36,841 nucleotides of DNA from Actinomycetota bacterium (GTDB lineage Bacteria; Actinomycetota; Acidimicrobiia; Acidimicrobiales; Ilumatobacteraceae): the NCBI GenBank assembly GCA_005778215.1, contig SXKB01000150.1, positions 1 to 36,841 on the forward strand, given 5' to 3'. The notes under the pieces are model-generated. The model worked only from the letters and a program-made list of their open reading frames with translations. It had not been told where the DNA came from and made no database searches. Both the position numbers and the translations under genes were made by a program. Below, in pieces: positions 10,029-19,231 of this stretch. Every line of letters starts with the position of its first letter. Position 1 is the stretch's first letter.

Positions 10029-10463
10029 ATGGGACGCGTTGCGTTCACGACCAGATCGATCTTGGCGACCGCGCTCGCGGCCGTCGTCCTCACAGCGACC
10101 GGCGCCGCGTTCGCCGCGTCGACAGGCACCTCCCTCCCGCCTGTCGTGCAGCAACGCGAGCTGCCGGCGCTGCGAGAAGTCACGCCGTGCTGGGGCGGCA
10201 CGGACACCATCCTCGACACGGAGGGCGGGGATGCCGCCGTCACGCCGGTGGTACTGCGCGTCGAGCCCACGGCGCTGCTGAAAGTGGCCGCCGACGGCAC
10301 CGTGCTGGCGGCCGAGACCAACACCGGCTGCGCACCGCGACCGACCGACCTGCTGTACGTGGTGGCCGACGACGGTTCGCTCACCCCGGCAGAGGGCATC
10401 GATGTCGCCGCGGTGGCCTGGACCGGCGACTTCACCCAGTTCGGGTTCATCCCGCAGGGCTGA
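10029..10463 (+). CDS. Secreted protein of unknown function (paralog B of tandem pair)
   Basis: Signal peptide MGRVAFTTRSILATALAAVVLTATGAAFA; TALLKVAADGTVLAAETNTGCAPRPTDLLYVVADDGS...AVAWTGDF aligns with paralog A. Confidence 0.65.
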   Translation: MGRVAFTTRSILATALAAVVLTATGAAFAASTGTSLPPVVQQRELPALREVTPCWGGTDTILDTEGGDAAVTPVVLRVEPTALLKVAADGTVLAAETNTGCAPRPTDLLYVVADDGSLTPAEGIDVAAVAWTGDFTQFGFIPQG

Positions 10464-10549
10464 GCCGGACGGATTCTGCCGATCGCGGCAACTCGCCGTC
10501 CTCAGTGTGGTGACGACCCCCTCCCGTCGCATCACTCGAAGGGATCCGC

Positions 10550-11119
10550 ATGGCCGCATCGGACTTCACCCCCACCGACCCCACCCTGATGGTCGTGCCC
10601 TGGCACGACCCCGTGGTCGACGACCTCGGCTTCGACGTGCGCTCGTGTTACGTCGAGCAGTTCTGGCTCGGGGTACTGGGTCCGAGCGCAATGTGGGCGC
10701 TACGGCGCCTGGTCGCGGGGCTCGACCGCTTCCCACTCGGCTACGAGCTCGACCTCGACGAGACGGCGCACGAACTGGGCCTCTCGTACTCCACCGCCAC
10801 GTCGAGCACGTTCGTGCGGGCGCTGCAACGGTGCGTGATGTTCGGCGTCGCGCAACCCATCGCCGACGGGCTGGCCGTGCGCCGGCGACTGCCACCGGTG
10901 GCGGCGCGCCACCTCGCGCGCATGCCGGTGGCGTTGCAGCAACAGCACCGCACGTGGACTGTGCGCCGCACCGATCTGGACGACCTGACACGTGGGATGG
11001 CGCTCGCCCAGGCGATGGTGGCTGCAGGCGACGACCCGGAGGTGCTCGAACGTCAGTTGTTGGCCGTCGGCGTCTCGCCCGCCGCGGCCATCGAGGCCGC
11101 GGAACGGGTCAGCGCGTGA
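10550..11119 (+). CDS. Conserved hypothetical protein
   Basis: 189 aa ORF bounded by neighbouring genes with normal amino-acid composition for the genome; no family recognised. Confidence 0.6.
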   Translation: MAASDFTPTDPTLMVVPWHDPVVDDLGFDVRSCYVEQFWLGVLGPSAMWALRRLVAGLDRFPLGYELDLDETAHELGLSYSTATSSTFVRALQRCVMFGVAQPIADGLAVRRRLPPVAARHLARMPVALQQQHRTWTVRRTDLDDLTRGMALAQAMVAAGDDPEVLERQLLAVGVSPAAAIEAAERVSA

Positions 11120-11128
11120 GCGCCGCGA

Positions 11129-12571
<1,443 letters not shown>

Positions 12572-12677
12572 GGGCGACAGTCTGCCGGTCGCACGACCAC
12601 CGGGCCACCCCCGACGTGCGTTCCTCCGTTGCGTCTGCAATCATCAGCAGTTCGCTCGACGTGGACGGAGTACGGGA

Positions 12678-13445
12678 ATGCTGCAACGTCATTGGAAGAA
12701 GATCGTCATCGGCATCGTGGTCCTCGCGGTGCTCGTGCTCGGCGGCTCCTTCATCTACGCCAAGTTCATCAACCAGGCCGACGACGAGTTCAACAACGAC
12801 GACGTGCTCGACCGGCTGAACGGCACCACCACCGTGGTGGTCGACACCACCGGTACGCCCGACACGGCCACCGGCCCCACCGAACCAGCCGAGTCCACCA
12901 CCACGACACCCGCCGACACCGGCGTCGACGGCACCTGGACCATCGGCGCCGAGAGCGAGGTGGGCTACCGCGTCGACGAGACCATCAACGGCTTCGCCAC
13001 CACCGCGAACGGCCGCACGAACGCCATCACCGGCACGTTCGTCATCGCCGGCACCAGCGTGGAGTCGGGCGACTTCACCGTCGACATGACCACGTTCAAG
13101 AGCGACGAGAGCCGCCGCGACGGTCAGTTCAACGGTCGCATCATGTCGGTCGACGAGTTCCCGACCTCGACGTTCGTGCTCACCCAGCCGATCGAGTTCG
13201 GCGAGATCCCGGCCGACGGCGTCACCATCACCGCCAGCGCCACGGGCGACCTCACGCTGCGCGGCATCACGAAGCCGGTCACGTTCGACGTGCAGGCCAC
13301 GTTCGCCAACGGCCGCATCGGCGTGCTGGGTCAGATCCCGGTGGTGTTCGCCGACTTCGGCATCCCCAACCCGAGCATCGCCACCATCGCCACCGAGGAC
13401 AACGGCCTGCTCGAGTTCGTGCTCATCTTCGACCGCGCCACCTGA
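12678..13445 (+). CDS. YceI-family protein with N-terminal TM anchor and Thr/Pro-rich linker
   Basis: MLQRHWKKIVIGIVVLAVLVLGGSFIYAKF; GTWTIGAESEVGYRVDE...DMTTFKSDESRRDGQFNGRIMSVDEFPTSTFVLTQPI...GDLTLRGITKPVTFDVQA. Confidence 0.9.
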   Translation: MLQRHWKKIVIGIVVLAVLVLGGSFIYAKFINQADDEFNNDDVLDRLNGTTTVVVDTTGTPDTATGPTEPAESTTTTPADTGVDGTWTIGAESEVGYRVDETINGFATTANGRTNAITGTFVIAGTSVESGDFTVDMTTFKSDESRRDGQFNGRIMSVDEFPTSTFVLTQPIEFGEIPADGVTITASATGDLTLRGITKPVTFDVQATFANGRIGVLGQIPVVFADFGIPNPSIATIATEDNGLLEFVLIFDRAT

Positions 13446-13449
13446 CGGA

Positions 13450-15240
13450 TCACACGGAGGGCTGCGAACGAGCCCACGCGTCGGCCAGCGCGGCGTACTT
13501 GCCGCCCACGGCCATCAGTTCGTCGTGCGTGCCCAGCTCCACCAGCCGCGCGTGGTCGATGACGGCGATGCGGTCGGCGCGCCGCACGGTGCTGAGGCGG
13601 TGCGCCACCACGATGACGGCACGGCCCTCCATCAGCCGTTCGAGCGCGCGCTCCACCACGGCCTCGGTGCCGGGGTCGAGGTTGCTGGTGGCCTCGTCGA
13701 GCACCAGCACCGCAGGGTCCACCAACGCGGCGCGGGCCAACGACACCAGTTGCCGCTCCCCCGCCGACAGGCGTGAGCCGCGTTCGCGCACCTCGGTGTC
13801 GAGCCCTTCGGGGAACTCCTCGAACCGTTCCAGCGCGCCGATGGCCGTGAGCGCCTCTGCCACGTCGTCGTCGGTGGCGCCGGGGCGCGCGATGCGGATG
13901 TTGTCGCGGATGGTGCCGCCGAACAGGAAGCCCTCCTGCGGCACGACCACGACGCGCTCGCGCAGCGCGGCGAGCGACACCAGGCGCACGTCGACGTCGC
14001 CGTAGCTGACGTGCCCGGTGGTGGGGTCGTAGAGGCGGGACAGCAACTTGGCGAGCGTGCTCTTGCCGGCACCGGTAGGGCCGACCAGCGCGAGTCGCTC
14101 GCCCGGCTGCACGCTGATCGACACATCGTGCAGCGCCGGCCGGTCGGTGCCGTCGTAGGTGAACGTCACGCCGTGCGCCGACAACTCGCCTTCGGCAGGC
14201 AGCTCGACCGGGCGCGGGTGCTCGGCCACATCGGGCTCGGCGTCCATCAACCCGTACAGCTTGTGCAGCGACGCGGCGGCGCTCTGCACCGTGTTGTACA
14301 GCTGCGACAGCTGCTGCACCGGCTCGAACAGGTTGCCGAGCAGCAGCACGAACGCGGCCACGGTGCCGAACGCAACGGACCCGTTGTGCACCAGGAAGCC
14401 GCCCACACCGACGACGAGCGCGATGGAGGTGATGCCCGACCACTCCACCAGCCCGAAGTACCAGGTGCTCACCTTGACGCTGCGCAGGTGGCTGCCGTAG
14501 AGCGCCCGGTTCGAGGTCACGAACCGGCGGTGCTGCTCGGCCTCACGGCCGTAGGCCTGGATGACACGCACCCCGGTGATGCCCTCCTGGAGGTTGCCGA
14601 GGTTCGTGCCCACGCGTTCGCGCACGTCGAGGTACGCCACGTTCGACTGCCGCTGGAACCGCACGGAGGCGAACCCCAGCACCGGTGCCACGAACAGCAG
14701 CACCATCAACGTGAGCTGCCAGCTCATCACGGCCATCAGGATGAGTGTCATCACCAGCAGCAGACCGGCGGCGATGAACTGCAACAGGCCCCACTGGATG
14801 AGCTCGCCCATGCTCTCGATGTCGGCGGTCATGCGGCTCACCAGCACGCCGGCCTTGTTGCGGTCGAAGAACGCCATCGACTGCGCCTGCAGCTTGTCGA
14901 ACACCGTGACGCGCAGGTCGCGCAGGAAGCCTTCGCCGGCGCGGTTGATGGCCAGGTACTGCAGTCGACCCACCACGTACCCGACGACGACGGTGACCAG
15001 ATATCCCGCCACGGCGATGTTGAGCGCCTTCGCGCTGCTCTCGCCGATGCCGTGATCGAGGCCGAACTTCACGAACACGGGGCCCGCCACCGTGGCCGCC
15101 GTGGACGCACACACCAGTCCGATCGCCCAGTAGATGGTGCGCTTGTACGGCTGCGCGAACTGCAACGACCGACGGAGCACCCGACCGGTCTCGGCGCGAT
15201 CGAGGCGGTCCTCGTCGCTGATGGCACCTCCGGCCCACAT
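13450..15240 (-). CDS. ABC exporter half-transporter (TMD-NBD), canonical Walker B
   Basis: Walker A LVGPTGAGKSTLAKLL, signature LSAGERQLVSLARA, Walker B VLVLDEATS, H-loop VAHRLSTV; 596 aa; stop/start overlap with upstream partner. Confidence 0.92.
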   Translation of the reverse strand: MWAGGAISDEDRLDRAETGRVLRRSLQFAQPYKRTIYWAIGLVCASTAATVAGPVFVKFGLDHGIGESSAKALNIAVAGYLVTVVVGYVVGRLQYLAINRAGEGFLRDLRVTVFDKLQAQSMAFFDRNKAGVLVSRMTADIESMGELIQWGLLQFIAAGLLLVMTLILMAVMSWQLTLMVLLFVAPVLGFASVRFQRQSNVAYLDVRERVGTNLGNLQEGITGVRVIQAYGREAEQHRRFVTSNRALYGSHLRSVKVSTWYFGLVEWSGITSIALVVGVGGFLVHNGSVAFGTVAAFVLLLGNLFEPVQQLSQLYNTVQSAAASLHKLYGLMDAEPDVAEHPRPVELPAEGELSAHGVTFTYDGTDRPALHDVSISVQPGERLALVGPTGAGKSTLAKLLSRLYDPTTGHVSYGDVDVRLVSLAALRERVVVVPQEGFLFGGTIRDNIRIARPGATDDDVAEALTAIGALERFEEFPEGLDTEVRERGSRLSAGERQLVSLARAALVDPAVLVLDEATSNLDPGTEAVVERALERLMEGRAVIVVAHRLSTVRRADRIAVIDHARLVELGTHDELMAVGGKYAALADAWARSQPSV

Positions 15241-17030
15241 CAGCCACTCACCTCCGCATCGACGTCGTCGTCCTCCTCCATCAACGCCGCCAGCACCTCG
15301 CGGTACCGCTCGTTGGTGGCCAGCAGTTCGTCATGAGTGCCCGTTGCAGCGACCCCACCGTCGTCGAGCAGCACCACGGTGTCGGCCAACGCGATGGTGC
15401 CCGGGCGGTGTGCGATGACGATGGTGGTGCGACCGGTCATCACGGTGCGCATCGCCTCGCGGATCTCGTGCTCCTTCGACGGGTCGACGGCGCTCGTGGC
15501 GTCGTCGAGGATGAGCACCCGAGGGTTGGCGAGGATGGCGCGAGCCAGCGCGATGCGTTGCCGCTGGCCGCCGCTGAGCGAGTAGCCGCGTTCGCCGATC
15601 ATCGTGTCGTACCCATCGGGCAGCGCCACGATGAAGTCGTGCGCGCCCGACAGCCGGGCTGCTGCCTCCACGTCGGCGAGGTCGGCATCGGGGCGGGCGA
15701 ACGCGATGTTCGCGCCGACGGTGTCGTGGAACAGGAACGTGTCCTCGAACACCACCGACACCTCGCGGCGCAGTTCGGAGAGCCCCAGATCGCGCACGTC
15801 GACCCCGTCGACGAGCACCGCGCCGGCGTTGGCGTCGTAGAAGCGGATGAGCAGGCGCGCCACGGTGCTCTTGCCGCTGCCCGTGCCACCCACCACCGCC
15901 ACCGACGCGCCGGCGGGGATGTCGAGGTGGAAGTCGCGCAGCACCGGCGACTCGGTGCTGTAACCGAATGCCACGTGGTCGAACGACACCGCACCGACGG
16001 CGTCGCCCTGTGGCAGCGAACGCGGCTCGGCAGGGTCGGCCACCGCACGCACCGTGCTGAGCACCTCGTTCACGCGCAACAGGGCCGCGGCGGCACGCTG
16101 GCCGAACGCCACGGTCATGCCCAGGTTGCGCAACGGGAAGATGAGCAGACCGATGTACTGCATGAACTCCAGCATCTGGCCTTCGCTCATGTCGCCGTTC
16201 AGCACCCGGTGGCCACCCAGCGCGAGCACGGCGAGCAGACCGAGGTTGGGCAGCAGGTCGAGCGCCGGCAGGAAGGCGCTGCGCACCTTGGCGGCCTGCA
16301 GCGAGACGGTGCGGATGTCGTCGGCCTCGGTGCGGAGACGCTTCGCCGTCACTTCGTGGGCGCCGAAGCCCTTGATGACGCGTACGCCGCTCACGCTCTC
16401 CTCCACCACCGTGGCGAGCTGCGCCTGTTCCTGCTGCACGGCCAGCACCGCCGGGTGGATGCGACGTGAGAAGCGAGTGGCGAGCACGTTGAGGAACGGC
16501 AGCGGAGCGAGGGCCACCAGCGCCAGCATCGGCTGCTGCACGAACAGGATGACCACGATGGCCGACACCATCGCGAGGTTCGACGCAGTGATGGGGATCA
16601 TCACCACGAAGCCCTGGATCTGCAGCAGGTCGCTCGAGGCACGACTCATCAGCTGACCCGTCTGCGTGTGGTCGTGGTAGGCGACATGCAGCCGCAGGAT
16701 GTGGCCGAACAACTGCTCGCGCAGCTTGGTCTCGGTGAGGCGACTCTCGCGGAACGCGAACCACCGCCGCCACGCGGTGAACACGCCCGCGATGACCGCC
16801 ATGACCGCGATGAGGCTCGACCAGAACACCAGCGAGCCGCTGCCGAGGATGGCCCGGTCGACCGCCAGGCTGGTGAGCTTCGGCACCGCCACCTTCCCGG
16901 CGCTCCACAGGATGCCCACCACCATGCCGGCGAGCAGACCCGCCTTCTGCTCGGCGAGCATCGCCCGCAGCAGCTTCCATCCACCGGCACCGGGTGTCGG
17001 CTGTGCGCGCGTCCCGGACCGTTTCCCCAC
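15240..17030 (-). CDS. ABC exporter half-transporter (TMD-NBD), Walker B Glu replaced by Asp
   Basis: Walker A VVGGTGSGKSTVARLL, signature LSGGQRQRIALARA, Walker B VLILDDATS, H-loop IAHRPGTI; likely GTG start at 17030 (VGKRSGTRAQPTPGAGG). The longer ORF to 17675 runs through the repeat region and the opposite gene. Confidence 0.9.
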   Translation of the reverse strand: MGKRSGTRAQPTPGAGGWKLLRAMLAEQKAGLLAGMVVGILWSAGKVAVPKLTSLAVDRAILGSGSLVFWSSLIAVMAVIAGVFTAWRRWFAFRESRLTETKLREQLFGHILRLHVAYHDHTQTGQLMSRASSDLLQIQGFVVMIPITASNLAMVSAIVVILFVQQPMLALVALAPLPFLNVLATRFSRRIHPAVLAVQQEQAQLATVVEESVSGVRVIKGFGAHEVTAKRLRTEADDIRTVSLQAAKVRSAFLPALDLLPNLGLLAVLALGGHRVLNGDMSEGQMLEFMQYIGLLIFPLRNLGMTVAFGQRAAAALLRVNEVLSTVRAVADPAEPRSLPQGDAVGAVSFDHVAFGYSTESPVLRDFHLDIPAGASVAVVGGTGSGKSTVARLLIRFYDANAGAVLVDGVDVRDLGLSELRREVSVVFEDTFLFHDTVGANIAFARPDADLADVEAAARLSGAHDFIVALPDGYDTMIGERGYSLSGGQRQRIALARAILANPRVLILDDATSAVDPSKEHEIREAMRTVMTGRTTIVIAHRPGTIALADTVVLLDDGGVAATGTHDELLATNERYREVLAALMEEDDDVDAEVSG

Positions 17031-17093
17031 GACGTCGACCTTACGCCCGCGGTGTCGTTCCCGGAGAGCCGAATACCTCGGACCCGCCGGGTT

Positions 17094-17165
17094 TCTGGGC
17101 GTGATTCGTCCCGGTTCGGCATCTGGGCGCGATTCGTCCCGGAAACCGGGAAGAATCACGCCCGG
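17094..17165. repeat. Short repeat cluster: two direct 20-21-bp copies plus one inverted copy
   Basis: TCTGGGCGTGATTCGTCCCGG (17094-17114), TCTGGGCGCGATTCGTCCCGG (17122-17142), inverted CCGGGAAGAATCACGCCCGG (17146-17165). Confidence 0.85.
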
Positions 17166-17166
17166 T

Positions 17167-17691
17167 ATGCGTGGATTCCGGTCGAGGCAGCGGGTGGCGG
17201 CAGCCACCTTCGGCGTGCTGGTCCTCGCGGCCTGCACCAGCGACGAGGCCGGTCGGGAGCAGTGCGGCGCCGGTGCGTCCTGCTCGACGACGCCGACCGT
17301 GTTGGCGACACCACCGCCGATCGTCGGCGACGCGCCGCTCACACTGCGGCTCGAGCCGGCCAGTGTGCCCGCGGGCACCTCCACCGTCGCGGTGAGCCTG
17401 GCCGCGACCCGCACGACCGACGACGTCATCGGGCTGGCCGCCGGCCTCGCCTCCTGGGACGGCGAACGATGGGTCGAGGCACAGCCGTTGCTGCTCTGCA
17501 CCGGCGACCGCTGCCCCATCACCGAACTGCCCGACGACGCTGCGGTGCCGAGCCTGGGCCTGACGGCGGCACCGGGAGCACCTACTGCACTCGGCCTGCT
17601 GTCGGTCGGCGAGCTCACGCCCGGCTGGTATCGCATCGAGGTCGCCGGGGCGACCGCCGCGATGCTGCACGTCACCGCCGGCGAGGCGTGA
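17167..17691 (+). CDS. Putative lipoprotein of unknown function
   Basis: MRGFRSRQRVAAATFGVLVLAACTSDE lipobox; open frame to 17691. Confidence 0.65.
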   Translation: MRGFRSRQRVAAATFGVLVLAACTSDEAGREQCGAGASCSTTPTVLATPPPIVGDAPLTLRLEPASVPAGTSTVAVSLAATRTTDDVIGLAAGLASWDGERWVEAQPLLLCTGDRCPITELPDDAAVPSLGLTAAPGAPTALGLLSVGELTPGWYRIEVAGATAAMLHVTAGEA

Positions 17692-17748
17692 CGTCGATCT
17701 GCCAGCAGGTCGGACCGGGGACATCACCACGCCGAATACCATCACCGC

Positions 17749-18009
17749 ATGGGCTTCTTCTCGTGGGTGTTCGTCGGCCTCGTCGCGGGGCTCATCGGTC
17801 GATGGGTGACGCGTGACCAGAAGTCGGGCTGCCTCTACACCGTGGCCATCGGTGTGCTCGGCGCGGTCATCGGCGGGTGGCTGATGCAGGCCATCGACCA
17901 CAAGGGCGTCACCGAGTTCGGCATCCGCTCCGTGCTGGTCGCCGCGCTGGGTTCGATCCTGTTGCTGCTGGTGTTGCAGGCCATCGCCGGCCGCAAGCAA
18001 CGCCGCTGA
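17749..18009 (+). CDS. GlsB/YeaQ/YmgE family (transglycosylase-associated) membrane protein
   Basis: 86 aa, three hydrophobic segments, GLVAGLIGRWVTRD...TVAIGVLGAVIGGWL. Confidence 0.82.
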   Translation: MGFFSWVFVGLVAGLIGRWVTRDQKSGCLYTVAIGVLGAVIGGWLMQAIDHKGVTEFGIRSVLVAALGSILLLLVLQAIAGRKQRR

Positions 18010-18018
18010 CGGCCGGCA

Positions 18019-18375
18019 TCAGCCGCCGAGGAGGGTGCGGACCCGATCCTTCGGTCGGCCGATGATGGCCTTCTTCTTCGTCACCACGACCGGGCGCTGG
18101 AGCAGCTGCTTGTGCTTGACGAGCAGGTCGACCACCTGCTCGTCGGTCTGCGCATCGGCCTCCGTGAGGCCCAGCTTGGTCCACATGCTGTCACGACGCA
18201 CCAGGTCGGTGACCGGGTCCTCGAGCTTGGCGATGATGGAGCGCAGCGTGGCGGCATCGGGTGGCGTCTTCAGGTACAGCACGATCTCGGCATCGACACC
18301 GAGTTCCTTCGCAATGCTCACGGCATTGCTGGAGGAGTTTCAATTCGGGTTGTGGTAGATGGTCACGTCGGCCAT
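18019..18375 (-). CDS. ArsC-family arsenate-reductase-like protein, candidate selenoprotein (in-frame UGA at codon 12)
   Basis: ATG at 18375; translation with UGA=U: MADVTIYHNPNUNSSSNAVSIAKELGVDAEIVLYLKTPPDAATLRSIIAKLEDPVTDLVRRDSMWTKLGLTEADAQTDEQVVDLLVKHKQLLQRPVVVTKKKAIIGRPKDRVRTLLGG. UGA occupies 18342-18340, the ArsC Cys12 position; R60, R94 and R107 retained. Confidence 0.85.
18305..18336 (-). promoter_or_regulatory. Candidate bacterial SECIS (bSECIS) stem-loop
   Basis: Minus strand UCCU-CCA-GCAAUGC-CGUGA-GCAUUGC-GA-AGGA: 7-bp perfect upper stem, 4-bp lower stem, 5-nt apical loop with G at position 2, 18 nt between UGA and that G. Confidence 0.75.
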
Positions 18376-18472
18376 GCCCCGACCATAGTGCGCCCGGCCG
18401 CGGATCGTCCGTTCCCGCAACGATGTGACACCCCTGCCGTACGGTCCACCGCACGGCTTCCCCCCGTTTCGT

Positions 18473-18491
18473 CCCACCGGCAACCGGTGGG
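18473..18491. promoter_or_regulatory. Perfect hairpin in the 5' leader of the RadC-like gene
   Basis: CCCACCGG-CAA-CCGGTGGG, 8-bp arms, just upstream of a GGAGG ribosome-binding site. Confidence 0.5.
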
Positions 18492-18508
18492 TGCTCCTGG
18501 AGGACGCC

Positions 18509-18928
18509 ATGCATTCCATCCGCCTGCGCCGGCCGATGCCCATCCGTTGTGCCGACGACGCCATTTTCCTGCTCAGCCGGGCCATGCGGCACCCGCTCGA
18601 GTACGAGACCCTGGCCTTCTTCCTCGGCCACCACGAGCTCGGCGGCCGGGTCGTCGCGGTCACCGGCACCACTCGACCCGACATGCTCTTCGGCGTGCTC
18701 GACGTGATGTGCGTCGCCGCCAGCGAGGTGCCACGAGCCAACCGGCTGGTGATGGCCAGCGTTCGTCCTGATGGCGGGGTGCTCCCGGGCGACGTCGATC
18801 GATGGCTGGAGGCCAGCGCCCTCTGCGAGCTCTCCGACATCGAGCTCGTGGAGTGGTTCGTCATCGGGCCACACGGTCCCGAGTGCCCGCGAGCGCTGCT
18901 CGGCGAGCCCGAACGCTGGCCCCGATGA
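18509..18928 (+). CDS. RadC/JAB-like domain protein with degenerate metal site
   Basis: ATG preceded by GGAGG; NRLVMASVRPDGGVLPGDVDRWLEASALCELSDIELVEWFVIG aligns by eye with RadC VVLAHNHPSGEVTPSKADR...DHLIVG. Confidence 0.55.
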   Translation: MHSIRLRRPMPIRCADDAIFLLSRAMRHPLEYETLAFFLGHHELGGRVVAVTGTTRPDMLFGVLDVMCVAASEVPRANRLVMASVRPDGGVLPGDVDRWLEASALCELSDIELVEWFVIGPHGPECPRALLGEPERWPR

Positions 18929-18936
18929 GCCGGCCG

Positions 18937-19212
18937 TCAGCCCGCCGCGCGGCGCTGTGCGGGGCTCAGCCGCAGCCCGGCCGCCCGCAGGCGCCGCACC
19001 AGTTCGCGGCTCGGGGTGGGCACCGCGCCGCGGGCCACCATCTCGTCGTAGTACTCCTCGGGCACGTCGTAGTGGTCCCCGTGGAAGCCGCGACGCGGAA
19101 TGCCCACCGCCTCGGCGAACGCGTGCAGCTCGTCCAGGCTCTCGTCGCTCACCAGGTGGCTCCAGGTGCGACCGTGCAGGTGCCAGCGCGGCTCGTCGAT
19201 CAACACCGTCAT
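18937..19212 (-). CDS. DUF4031-family protein
   Basis: 91 aa; MTVLIDEPRWHLHGRTWSHLVSDESLDELHAFAEAVGIPRRGFHGDHYDVPEEYYDEMVARGA. Confidence 0.8.
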   Translation of the reverse strand: MTVLIDEPRWHLHGRTWSHLVSDESLDELHAFAEAVGIPRRGFHGDHYDVPEEYYDEMVARGAVPTPSRELVRRLRAAGLRLSPAQRRAAG

Positions 19213-19231
19213 CCCGCCATACCATCACACC

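Noticed and set aside
15240-17675. N-terminal extension of the ABC transporter ORF to 17675
   Set aside because: The extension crosses the repeat cluster and is antisense to a lipoprotein gene; homology to ABC exporters begins only near 17000.
18019-18321. ORF-track call of a 100-aa protein starting at the GTG at 18321
   Set aside because: It removes the first beta strand and active-site loop of an otherwise intact ArsC protein. The same frame extends upstream through a single UGA to ATG 18375, so the short call is most likely an artefact of treating UGA as stop.
18340-18342. Simple nonsense pseudogene explanation for the UGA in the ArsC-like gene
   Set aside because: Not excluded, but disfavoured: the only stop is exactly at the catalytic Cys codon, R60/R94/R107 are retained, there are no frameshifts, and a bSECIS-like hairpin is positioned correctly.
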